In this document: in pieces, positions 1 to 5,339 of the stretch | Position numbering within the stretch: the first letter of the stretch is position 1 | Layout: every line of letters starts with the position of its first letter | The notes under the pieces: generated by a model | The model's database searches: none | Seen by the model: the letters and a program-made list of their open reading frames with translations, nothing else | Told to the model about the DNA's origin: nothing | Assembly (NCBI GenBank): GCA_016199405.1 | Contig: JACQGS010000010.1 | Location: 1 to 11,076, forward strand | Direction: 5' to 3' | Length of the DNA stretch: 11,076 nucleotides | Source: Chloroflexota bacterium | Lineage (GTDB): Bacteria; Chloroflexota; Anaerolineae; UBA4142 | Program-made: the position numbers and the translations under genes

Positions 1-171
1 AGCGCGGCGATGGCGCGGTCATTACGCACCGATCTAACGCCGAGCGATTGGCAGCGGTTCCGGCATGCGCCGCCGTTGAATGAGGATGACGTGATTCGGT
101 TTCACGAATTTATTCAACAATATACCGGCGATTTTTCCGAGATTATGGATGAGCCGCTCCCCATCGATTAG
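1..171 (+). CDS. C-terminal end of an unrecognised protein (5' truncated)
   Basis: An open frame runs from the first base of the window to a TAG at 169-171 and gives the last 56 residues of a protein. The residues are charged and aromatic (for example TPSDWQRFRHAPP and EFIQQYTGDFSEIMDE), with no membrane segment and no catalytic motif I recognise. Real coding is supported by the acidic, soluble composition and by a rho-independent terminator 22 nt after the stop. The start lies outside the window, so length and family are unknown. It is separated from the next operon by that terminator and a new promoter, so it is probably not functionally tied to it. Confidence 0.6.
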   Translation, partial: SAAMARSLRTDLTPSDWQRFRHAPPLNEDDVIRFHEFIQQYTGDFSEIMDEPLPID

Positions 172-193
172 AACCGCCCCATTCTGATTTTAG

Positions 194-226
194 CCCGACC
201 GAATTGTTCCGGTCGGGTTTCTGTTT
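194..226 (+). terminator. Rho-independent terminator of the upstream gene
   Basis: A perfect 8-bp stem (CCCGACCG at 194-201 and CGGTCGGG at 210-217) with an 8-nt loop is followed by a T-rich run (TTTCTGTTTT). It lies just after the stop at 171 and just before the next promoter, so it insulates the two units. Confidence 0.88.
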
Positions 227-236
227 TGGTGCGGAC

Positions 237-264
237 TTGACAAGCGGCATGTTCCGACTATAAT
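237..264 (+). promoter_or_regulatory. Strong sigma70-type promoter of the trx-cstR-like operon
   Basis: A consensus -35 box TTGACA (237-242) and a consensus -10 box TATAAT (259-264) are separated by 16 bp. Both hexamers are perfect, predicting a high basal promoter with a start near 271. A promoter this strong next to an operator palindrome (274-290) suggests control mainly by repression. Confidence 0.88.
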
Positions 265-273
265 CATATACCA

Positions 274-290
274 ATACCCCTCTAGGGTAT
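274..290 (+). promoter_or_regulatory. CsoR/CstR-type operator palindrome
   Basis: ATACCC (274-279) and GGGTAT (285-290) form an exact inverted repeat with a 5-nt centre (CTCTA). It lies 9 nt after the -10 box, so a bound tetramer would block initiation or early elongation. The pattern of AT-rich flanks around a C-run/G-run pair is typical of operators of the CsoR/RcnR/CstR family, notably CstR. The only family member in the window is encoded second in this operon, so autoregulation is the natural reading. A looser pair (TATACC 267-272 and GGTATA 286-291) overlaps it. The ribosome binding site of the first gene (AGGAGG, 299-304) starts 8 nt downstream. Confidence 0.75.
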
Positions 291-310
291 ACAATTTCAG
301 GAGGTTTCCG

Positions 311-649
311 ATGAGCGAGAATAACGAACCGATTGCAGTCAACGACGCAGACTTCAAAGCCACCGTGCTCGACGCCCAACTGCCGGCTGTCGTGGACTTT
401 TGGGCGGCGTGGTGCGGACCGTGCCGAATGGTCGCGCCGACCGTCGAAGAATTGGCGCGCGAATATTTCGGCAAAGCGGTCGTCGCCAAGTTGGACGCCG
501 ATGTGAATCCGCAAACGATGATGCAATATGGCGTCCTCGGGATTCCCACGCTGATCTTCTTCAAAGGCGGCAAAGAAGTTGATCGCCTTGTTGGCGCGTA
601 TCCCAAGGCGGCAATCGTAAAGAAATTGGAGTCAGTCTTGGCGCGTTAG
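311..649 (+). CDS. trxA: Thioredoxin
   Basis: A small cytosolic dithiol-disulfide oxidoreductase of 112 residues, the normal length of a single-domain thioredoxin. The active site WCGPC is at residues 34-38 (Cys35, Cys38), in the usual context VDFWAAWCGPCRM. The cis-proline loop GIPT is at 78-81, followed by the strand LIFFKGG. The ATG at 311 is set by a perfect AGGAGG at 299-304, 6 nt upstream. It is the first gene behind a strong promoter and a CstR-like operator. The following repressor, CoA-binding and OsmC-like genes suggest that this thioredoxin serves an inducible persulfide- or thiol-stress response, reducing protein persulfides or disulfides. The family assignment is certain; the specialised role is inferred from the neighbours. 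Confidence 0.95.
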   Translation: MSENNEPIAVNDADFKATVLDAQLPAVVDFWAAWCGPCRMVAPTVEELAREYFGKAVVAKLDADVNPQTMMQYGVLGIPTLIFFKGGKEVDRLVGAYPKAAIVKKLESVLAR

Positions 650-683
650 CGCGCGGCGGAGTTTCCGCTGGGGAGTATGAAAA

Positions 684-953
684 ATGGCGGAAGATTTCAA
701 AACCGAAATGAACCAACGCCTCAAGCGTATCGAAGGGCAGGCGCGCGGGATTCAAAAAATGGTCGACGAGGGGCGCGACTGCGGCGACATTATGCACCAA
801 CTGAACGCGATCAACGAAGCCGTTCGCAGCGCGAGTCGTTTGATGGCAGAGCAATTTGCGATGGAGTGTCTGCAAACCACCGGCAAGCGCGGCAAAGCGC
901 GGGATGCGCTGGCGGCGGAAATGGTGGATGTGATTTCGCGCGTGCCGCGCTGA
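684..953 (+). CDS. CsoR/RcnR/CstR-family repressor, CstR-like (persulfide-sensing type)
   Basis: An 89-residue all-helical DUF156-family repressor. The family opening RLKRIEGQARGIQ is at residues 12-24, Cys33 follows in GRDC, and Cys62 is in MEC. In the family, Mycobacterium CsoR binds Cu(I) with Cys36/His61/Cys65, whereas Staphylococcus CstR uses Cys31 and Cys60, which form di- to tetrasulfide links with sulfane sulfur. Here the Cys-Cys spacing of 29 is kept and the CsoR His position is Phe58, so copper binding is unlikely and a CstR-like sensor is favoured. The start ATG has GGGGAG (670-675) 8 nt upstream. It sits 34 nt after trxA, and its stop overlaps the next start (TGATG). It probably represses its own operon through the palindrome at 274-290. 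A sensor for another electrophile (formaldehyde-type FrmR) is less likely because FrmR also keeps the His. Confidence 0.88.
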   Translation: MAEDFKTEMNQRLKRIEGQARGIQKMVDEGRDCGDIMHQLNAINEAVRSASRLMAEQFAMECLQTTGKRGKARDALAAEMVDVISRVPR

Positions 954-1384
954 TGTCGCGGGCTCGCAAAAGGAAAGCATTGGACCCGATCAAAAAGATT
1001 TTTGAAGAATACAAAACCATTGCCGTCGTCGGCGCGTCGGACAATCCGGCGCGGCCCGCATACGATGTCGCCGCTTATCTGAGACGCAGCGGCTTTCGGG
1101 TGATCCCCGTGAACCCGCGCCTGACGCAACTCTGGGGCGAAAAATGCTATCCTGATCTGCTCTCGATTCCCGAATCTATCGATGTCGTGGACATATTTCG
1201 CAACCCGCAGTTTGTGCCGGCGGTTGTCGAGCAAGCGATTTTGAAAAAAGCGAAGGTGGTCTGGATGCAGCCGGGCGCGGAAAATTCGGACGCCGCCGCG
1301 CGCGCCGAGCAAGCCGGCTTGGATGTCGTGATGGGATTGTGCATGATGACGGCATACCCTCACGCTAGTAGTGCATCCACTTGA
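953..1384 (+). CDS. CoA-binding domain protein (YccU/YbgI-type Rossmann fold)
   Basis: A 143-residue protein of the small CoA_binding family. After a basic N-terminus (MSRARKRK) comes the Rossmann start IAVVGASDNPARPAYDVAAY, then VIPVNPR, the VDIFRNP motif, VVWMQPGAEN and the C-terminal VVMGLCMM. All are hallmark blocks of the YccU group. The start ATG at 953 overlaps the repressor's TGA by one base (TGATG), so translation is coupled. Family members are thought to bind CoA or CoA persulfides/disulfides, and relatives occur with CstR and OsmC genes; the exact reaction is unknown. The end is odd: after the conserved CMM the family usually continues with a charged E-H/K-R-L stretch, but here it is TAYPHASSAST. 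The last codons run into the inverted repeat at 1369-1472, which may have replaced the original C-terminus. Confidence 0.85.
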   Translation: MSRARKRKALDPIKKIFEEYKTIAVVGASDNPARPAYDVAAYLRRSGFRVIPVNPRLTQLWGEKCYPDLLSIPESIDVVDIFRNPQFVPAVVEQAILKKAKVVWMQPGAENSDAAARAEQAGLDVVMGLCMMTAYPHASSAST

Positions 1385-1472
1385 AAGTGCGGGGTTCGGT
1401 CCCGATTTTCAGGCCAATTTGAGCACGAATTCCAGTCGGGCTAGTATGCAACTTTTTCAAGTGGCTGCACTA
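1364..1472. repeat. 104-bp inverted-repeat structure between CoA-binding and OsmC-like genes
   Basis: The 18-mer at 1369-1386 (TAGTGCATCCACTTGAAA) is the reverse complement of 1455-1472 with one mismatch (17 of 18). The 68-nt interior holds a smaller hairpin (CGGG 1390-1393 with CCCG 1401-1404) and an alternative pair CCCGA 1401-1405 / TCGGG 1436-1440. A near direct repeat, GCTAGTAGTGCA at 1364-1375 and GCTAGTATGCA at 1440-1450, overlaps the arms. The structure covers the last codons of the upstream gene. It could be a MITE-like element or an mRNA hairpin tuning osmC-like expression; with one copy in view these cannot be told apart. Confidence 0.7.
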
Positions 1473-1493
1473 ACGTACGGGGATGAGGCATTC

Positions 1494-1919
1494 ATGGATA
1501 AACAGATTCGGACCGCGAGCGTGCGGTGGATCAAGGGCTTGCAGTTTGATGGGATCAGCGGATCAGGGCATCACGTCACGCTGGATACGTCAATCGAGAA
1601 TGGCGGTTTCAATGAAGGCGCAAGCCCGATGGAGATGGTGCTGATCGCACTCGCGGGTTGCACTGCGTTTGATGTCGCCGATATTTTGCGGAAAAAGCGC
1701 GAACCGCTGGAAGGATTGGAAGTGAAAGTCAATGCCGTACGCGGCGATGAACACCCGCGCGTCTACACGGATATCGAAATCGTTTACGCTGTGCGCGGGA
1801 AAAAGATGTCACGCGAGGCAGTCGAGCACGCGATTGAACTTTCCGAGACCAAGTATTGCAGCGTCAGCGCGATGCTGGGCAAAACCGCGAAGATCAAGAC
1901 GCGATACGAAATCTTGTAA
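1494..1919 (+). CDS. OsmC/Ohr-family thiol peroxidase-like protein
   Basis: A 141-residue OsmC-family protein, the typical length. Two redox cysteines are in the expected places: Cys56 in LIALAGCTAFDV and Cys122 in KYCSVSAML. Family members reduce organic hydroperoxides with thiols, and the YhfA-like branch to which this looks closest is less well characterised. The N-terminal strands (ASVRWIKGLQFDG and HHVTLDTS) and the GGFNEGASPMEM loop before the helix also fit. The ATG at 1494 is chosen because ATGAGG (1483-1488) sits 5 nt upstream and the family begins there. The frame stays open back to a GTG at 1371, but that would add 41 residues read through the inverted repeat. It is the last gene of the operon, followed at once by a strong terminator. 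Its role is likely peroxide or persulfide detoxification. Confidence 0.9.
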   Translation: MDKQIRTASVRWIKGLQFDGISGSGHHVTLDTSIENGGFNEGASPMEMVLIALAGCTAFDVADILRKKREPLEGLEVKVNAVRGDEHPRVYTDIEIVYAVRGKKMSREAVEHAIELSETKYCSVSAMLGKTAKIKTRYEIL

Positions 1920-1930
1920 GAATGGTTTCA

Positions 1931-1973
1931 AAAAAAAGAAAGGACAACGATGCGCGTTGTCCTTTCTTTTTTT
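1931..1973. terminator. Bidirectional rho-independent terminator
   Basis: A 14-bp perfect stem (1935-1948 with 1956-1969; core AAAGGACAAC/GTTGTCCTTT) with a 7-nt loop is flanked by an A-run on the left and a T-run on the right. It can stop both the plus-strand OsmC operon (stop at 1919) and the minus-strand operon whose last stop is at 1980. Confidence 0.93.
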
Positions 1974-1979
1974 CATTGC

Positions 1980-2201
1980 CTAAGCAAGCGTTTGATCTTT
2001 GTCTGGCGCTTCACGCCCGAGAAGGCGACTCCAAATGGTTTCGCTTGGAGCGAGGAGCGCGCCGGGAATGACACCCAAGAGATGCACAACTAGAAACGGG
2101 AGCATCTCAACCGACGCGCCGGCAAGTTTGAGCGCAAAGTACGGAATCCAGGCGCAAACACCGAGCATAATCAGAATGCGACCAAAAGTTGTTCGTTTCA
2201 A
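1980..2201 (-). CDS. Small two-helix membrane protein, conserved hypothetical
   Basis: A 73-residue protein with two predicted membrane helices. The first is around residues 8-26 (RILIMLGVCAWIPYFALKL) and the second around 33-51 (MLPFLVVHLLGVIPGALLA). A charged tail follows (REAPDKDQ). The pattern RILxxLGVxAWxPYF...HLxGVIPGALL is one I associate with short hypothetical membrane proteins of Chloroflexota-like genomes, with no known function. The start is a TTG at 2199-2201, with only a weak purine-rich leader. It lies 23 nt after the stop of the 7-helix protein, so it is probably the last gene of that operon. It ends 7 nt from the shared terminator. Confidence 0.72.
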   Translation of the reverse strand: MKRTTFGRILIMLGVCAWIPYFALKLAGASVEMLPFLVVHLLGVIPGALLAPSETIWSRLLGREAPDKDQTLA

Positions 2202-2224
2202 TTTCGTATCTCGTCAAATGCCGG

Positions 2225-2944
2225 CTAGGTATTTTGCGCGGATGGCACCGGCGCTTCGACCGCCGCGGGCTGGCTTGCGAAAATAAAGCCGGCGTACATG
2301 AGGACTGCAGCGACTAACTCACCAATGTACAGATAGCCCCCAAGCCCCAGCCGCGTCAATGTGCTGGCAAAGCCAATCGAAAGCGCGCCAGCGGCGATCA
2401 GCACGTTGCCAATGACGCGATTCGGTAGAACGCGTTTGCGCCAAAATAGGAACGCAGAATAAATCGCGCCGCCCACGAGCGTGAGCAATCCATAAATGTT
2501 GAAGAAAGGTGTGGTGAGTCGCACCGCCGCGCCGGTTGGCAGAATTTCGCGGTATTGCTCGCTCAAGGGCAGTGAAGTTGTAAACTTGCTCGCGTCAAGT
2601 GGCGTTGTGATCATCAAAGCCAGCGCGACCAAACTACCGCCGATGAGAAATACGGTGAGCACGGTCGCCCATTTACGACGAACGAGCAGATACAGCGTTC
2701 CATGACCGAGCCATCCCGCATTGAGCGCCGCGCCAAAGAGATACCAACTCATAAAAACCACTGGACTCCAAACCAGCGCGGAAATCGCTTCGGCAACGGA
2801 TCCGATCGAGAACATCGCGAGTCCGATGCCCCACCACAGCAAGTGCGTGTGCGCGGGCTTTCGAGCGTACCGTCGAAAAACATCCACCGTAAATGCGATC
2901 ATAATGATCGAAGAAAGAAAGGGAAGGGCGGTCGTGATGTTCAT
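2225..2944 (-). CDS. Seven-helix membrane protein of unknown function
   Basis: A 239-residue polytopic membrane protein. Seven hydrophobic segments are visible at about residues 5-24, 35-57, 63-87, 93-112, 147-168, 179-197 and 205-224. A polar loop at about 115-140 separates helices 4 and 5. The tail (AVEAPVPSAQNT) is short and has no kinase or other output domain. Helices 2-3 carry Trp, Gly and His (LLWWGIGLAMF, NAGWLGHGTLY) that could face a ligand or cofactor. I do not recognise the family; the layout resembles free-standing versions of membrane sensor domains. Its start is well supported by GGAGG 5 nt before the ATG. Upstream is the 54-aa membrane protein, 18 nt away; downstream, at 23 nt, is the 73-aa membrane protein. 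A sensor or anchor working with the operon's regulator is a guess. Confidence 0.82.
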   Translation of the reverse strand: MNITTALPFLSSIIMIAFTVDVFRRYARKPAHTHLLWWGIGLAMFSIGSVAEAISALVWSPVVFMSWYLFGAALNAGWLGHGTLYLLVRRKWATVLTVFLIGGSLVALALMITTPLDASKFTTSLPLSEQYREILPTGAAVRLTTPFFNIYGLLTLVGGAIYSAFLFWRKRVLPNRVIGNVLIAAGALSIGFASTLTRLGLGGYLYIGELVAAVLMYAGFIFASQPAAVEAPVPSAQNT

Positions 2945-2962
2945 TTTTCCTCCATGAAAAAT

Positions 2963-3127
2963 TTAGCGATAGTGCACAAACCCGAGTAGGACCCCAGCGG
3001 CAACCACAATCATCGCGGCGGTAGCGAGAGCGAGCGCGATGAGAATAATCGGAAGCACGCGTTCGTAAAAGAGTGATTGATTGGGAATGCGTCGCGTGCG
3101 GCGAGTTCGACGGGGTGAGTCGCCCAC
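2963..3127 (-). CDS. 54-aa single-helix membrane protein, translationally coupled to the regulator
   Basis: A short frame from a GTG (3127-3125) to TAA (2965-2963), 54 residues. The N-terminus is strongly basic (GDSPRRTRRTRRIPNQ), and one long hydrophobic helix spans about residues 25-50 (LPIILIALALATAAMIVVAA, then VLLGF). It ends VHYR. The basic N-terminus predicts an N-in orientation. Its start lies 1 nt after the regulator's TAA (TAA-A-GTG), the classic arrangement for termination-reinitiation, and its stop is 18 nt before the next ATG. This packing and the clean one-helix profile support a real gene despite the size. The function is unknown. Basic residues followed by a helix would suit a small membrane partner of the cytosolic regulator or of the 7-helix protein, but this is inference. 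Confidence 0.65.
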   Translation of the reverse strand: MGDSPRRTRRTRRIPNQSLFYERVLPIILIALALATAAMIVVAAGVLLGFVHYR

Positions 3128-3128
3128 T

Positions 3129-3761
3129 TTATTTTCCGGCGGAGTATGAATCCACCATCGCGATCAAAACTTGATTGACCAGTTGATTGAGGCGATGATA
3201 AGACGTGAGAGAGTCAAGCGTAGAATCTTCGCCTTGCGTTGTCGAGAGTTCGATGAGATGTTCGAAAATATAATCGCGAAAATAAAGAAAGGCGCGCAAC
3301 GCCGTGGGCAGAGAAATCTTTTGTTGCAAATTGATTTGGGCGTAATTTCTGCCCAAGCCGTGCGCGCGTTGATTGAGGTCGGGGCTTTCCTTGTTGACTT
3401 GTACTGCCTGAAGCAAGAGCGCCATCAACTGCCGTCCCAGATCGCGATGCGCGTCGCGTGCGACGGCTGATATTTCGCGGTACCATGATTCGTTAGCCAA
3501 GCGTCCATCGGAAAATTCCAAATGCGCTCTGCCCAATGCGCCGTGAACAATCATCTCCATATGGCGCGTGGATTGCCGCGAGGGTTTATCGCGCTGAAAG
3601 GATTTCATGTCCCCGACATTAAAACGGCGATGTCCGCCGGGTGTGCGGATGGCGCTTACCTTGCCTTGATTTGCCCATAGGCGCAAGGTTGCCGGGTTCA
3701 CGCCCAAATGCCGGCTGGCGGCTTGCAGGGTTAGCCATTCGCTCGCAGTTGATTTGTCCAT
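3129..3761 (-). CDS. BldC/MerR-type HTH regulator with RsbRD_N-like C-terminal domain
   Basis: A 210-residue two-domain regulator. Residues 10-52 are a BldC/excisionase-type winged HTH: LTLQAASRHLGVNPATLRLW is the helix-turn-helix and RTPGGHRRF is the wing, as in BldC and MerR proteins. Residues about 80-205 are helical. The part GLGRNYAQINLQQKISLPTA, followed by LRAFLYFRDYIFEHLI, resembles the N-terminal domain of RsbR-type co-antagonists (RsbRD_N), a non-haem globin-like sensor bundle. No Cys is present, so metal or thiol sensing as in classic MerR is unlikely. The start is ATG at 3761; its ribosome site is weak. The gene leads a four-gene operon with three membrane proteins. It may regulate itself through palindromes at 3768-3808. 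The HTH call is firm; the C-terminal call is by eye. Confidence 0.8.
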   Translation of the reverse strand: MDKSTASEWLTLQAASRHLGVNPATLRLWANQGKVSAIRTPGGHRRFNVGDMKSFQRDKPSRQSTRHMEMIVHGALGRAHLEFSDGRLANESWYREISAVARDAHRDLGRQLMALLLQAVQVNKESPDLNQRAHGLGRNYAQINLQQKISLPTALRAFLYFRDYIFEHLIELSTTQGEDSTLDSLTSYHRLNQLVNQVLIAMVDSYSAGK

Positions 3762-3767
3762 AGAAAA

Positions 3768-3808
3768 TCTATAGAATCCTAAATGAATTTCTACAGTAAT
3801 ATCTAGAT
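3768..3808 (-). promoter_or_regulatory. Paired palindromes, possible operator of the BldC/MerR-like regulator
   Basis: Two 8-bp perfect palindromes, TCTATAGA (3768-3775) and ATCTAGAT (3801-3808), are centred 33 bp apart, about three helical turns. The first lies between the predicted transcription start and the ATG, the second in the -35/-10 spacer. A further short inverted repeat, ATAGA-AAA-TCTAT (about 3760-3772), overlaps the start codon. Their similar cores and positions suit an autoregulatory site for the protein encoded next to them. This is pattern evidence only. Confidence 0.45.
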
Positions 3809-3816
3809 TTTGTCAA
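3788..3816 (-). promoter_or_regulatory. Promoter of the regulator/membrane-protein operon
   Basis: On the minus strand a perfect -35 TTGACA (3816-3811) is followed after 17 bp by TAGAAA (3793-3788), a 4 of 6 match to the -10 consensus. Transcription would begin near 3781, about 20 nt before the ATG at 3761. The region is AT-rich compared with its surroundings. Confidence 0.6.
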
Positions 3817-3830
3817 TTGGCAAGCGCGAG

Positions 3831-3849
3831 AAAAAGCGGCGTGCCCGCT
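3831..3849 (-). terminator. Weak rho-independent terminator of the MFS gene
   Basis: On the minus strand AGCGG (3849-3845), a 5-nt loop, CCGCT (3839-3835) and a run of Ts (3835-3831) form a short terminator-like hairpin. It starts 31 nt after the MFS stop at 3881 and precedes the next promoter. The stem is short, so read-through is possible. Confidence 0.5.
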
Positions 3850-3880
3850 AATGGATGCGTCGCTGGCAACTCAAATTGAG

Positions 3881-5275
3881 CTAATTCGACTCGAACGGCT
3901 GGACTGAAATAATTTCCGCGCGGGCTCCCGAGCGGTGCAAACGTACGAGCATAACCGCCGCAAATATTCCGAGTAAAGCCGTCACCAAGACGATTCCATC
4001 CGCGCCGCCCCAATCCGCAAACGGACCGCCGATACTCGCACCGATAAATTGTCCGACGCCAAGAAACACCGAATACAAACCCATGATCGCGCCACGATCC
4101 TCGGAATAATTTTCAGTCACGTCCGCGAGGTACGAAAGCGCCGCCGGTGTGAAGCCGCTCTGCACGATAATGCTCACAACCAATAGAATCGCGAGGGGGA
4201 TGACCAGAGGCGAATTGAGTGAAGGTTGGTGATTGAGCAAAAACAGAAAGATACAAGTGAAGAACAAGCCGCCGGTGCCGATGAGCATCACAACGCTTTT
4301 CTGCATCTGCGCGAACGCGAGACTCCACACAAAAATGCCGACGACGAAGATGACGGCGTACAACGCTCGGATATTGCCGGCTTCAAAGCTATCGAAGCGT
4401 CCAACGAGCAACTGATTGGGGAAGGCATTCTTATCGGTTAGGAGACGCGCGGTCAGATTGATAAAGACGCCCAAGACCGCGTTGATGGCAATCCACGCCG
4501 GCGCGAAGCTCTGCACGCTTTTGTTGGTGATGAGTTTCCAGTAACGTTGTAGACTATGATTGGAAGGGGAAGTACGCTCGCGCTTGACTTCGCGAATTTC
4601 CGACAAGCCAAACCATAAGATCAAAAGACTGGCGAGGTAGATAAAGGCGTTGAGCGCGAACGCAGGACTCGTTAGTGGAATGCCGCCGACAATTGCCGGC
4701 GAGCCGAAAGTTCTCCACAGCCATCCGCCCAATGAAAATCCCAACGCAACTCCGCCAATCGTCGCAATTTCAAAAAAGCCGACCACGCGTGCGCGTAATT
4801 TCGGCGAGTGCGCTGTGGCTTCCGCGATATAGCCCAAAGTTGACGGCGCGTTCGAGGCGGTGGAGATGCCTTCCAAGATGCGCGTGAAAAGCAAAACCCA
4901 GACGATCGTCGTGAGCGCGGTCAGTTGCACTGCAATCGCACCGAACAACGGTCCTAGAATTATGAACAACTTGCGACCATAGCGGTCGCTCCACGCGCCG
5001 AAGATTGGAGCGCCGATCAATTCGGCGGCAAAGAACGTGCCGATAATCAGCCCGCCGATGGTGTACGAGACTTCATATACGTTTTGCGCGCCGGCAATAG
5101 TCCGCAACGGATGATCTAGACTTTTGGCGGCTTCGTGAATCGAGTTAAAATAGAACTGGATGTTTTCACCCATCGCGCCGGCCGCCGCGCGCAATAGCAG
5201 ACTGCCGGTGATGAGCGCAACCAAAGATCGCACGAGGTGCGGCGCGGCAGGCGTCAGTTGTTCAGTTGCAGACAT
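3881..5275 (-). CDS. Major facilitator superfamily transporter
   Basis: A 464-residue polytopic protein with about 12 hydrophobic segments, the normal size for an MFS carrier. The signature motif A of the loop between helices 2 and 3 is clear at residues 93-102 (GAWSDRYGRK). The matching region in the second half, GLYSVFLGVGQFIGASIGGP, is motif C-like. An unusually long segment between helices 1 and 2 (residues about 38-66, GENIQFYFNSIHEAAKSLDH) may form an external loop. The substrate cannot be read from sequence; multidrug or sugar export are both possible. The ATG at 5275 has GGAG 7 nt upstream and a promoter at 5311-5339. It diverges from the polysaccharide deacetylase gene with only 47 bp between start codons, so the two may be co-controlled. 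A short terminator follows at 3831-3849. Confidence 0.9.
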   Translation of the reverse strand: MSATEQLTPAAPHLVRSLVALITGSLLLRAAAGAMGENIQFYFNSIHEAAKSLDHPLRTIAGAQNVYEVSYTIGGLIIGTFFAAELIGAPIFGAWSDRYGRKLFIILGPLFGAIAVQLTALTTIVWVLLFTRILEGISTASNAPSTLGYIAEATAHSPKLRARVVGFFEIATIGGVALGFSLGGWLWRTFGSPAIVGGIPLTSPAFALNAFIYLASLLILWFGLSEIREVKRERTSPSNHSLQRYWKLITNKSVQSFAPAWIAINAVLGVFINLTARLLTDKNAFPNQLLVGRFDSFEAGNIRALYAVIFVVGIFVWSLAFAQMQKSVVMLIGTGGLFFTCIFLFLLNHQPSLNSPLVIPLAILLVVSIIVQSGFTPAALSYLADVTENYSEDRGAIMGLYSVFLGVGQFIGASIGGPFADWGGADGIVLVTALLGIFAAVMLVRLHRSGARAEIISVQPFESN

Positions 5276-5310
5276 TCACTTCTCCGGACAAAATAAGTAG
5301 ATCGCTTGCC

Positions 5311-5339
5311 ATTATAACTGAGATGAAATTGTCCGCCAA
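5311..5339 (-). promoter_or_regulatory. Promoter of the MFS gene
   Basis: On the minus strand a consensus TATAAT (5316-5311) is preceded after exactly 17 bp by TTGGCG (5339-5334), a 4 of 6 match to the -35. The start would be near 5304, giving a leader of about 29 nt with GGAG before the ATG at 5275. The same AT-rich patch reads TATAAC (5313-5318) on the plus strand, 4 nt before the deacetylase ATG. This could be a -10 box for a leaderless or near-leaderless transcript, though no good plus-strand -35 is seen. Confidence 0.5.

Noticed and set aside
677..952. Long upstream extension of the CoA-binding protein in frame with it
   Set aside because: This frame overlaps the CstR-like gene; the ATG at 953 overlapping the repressor stop fits the family start.
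1377..1410. tRNA-like pieces (CTTGAAA as an anticodon loop, GGTTCGGTCCCG as a T-arm)
   Set aside because: No acceptor stem, D-arm or proper anticodon stem can be paired around them; the motifs are parts of the inverted-repeat structure.
1371..1493. N-terminal extension of the OsmC-like protein from a GTG at 1371
   Set aside because: It would read 41 residues through the inverted repeat; the family begins at the ATG at 1494, which has its own ribosome site.
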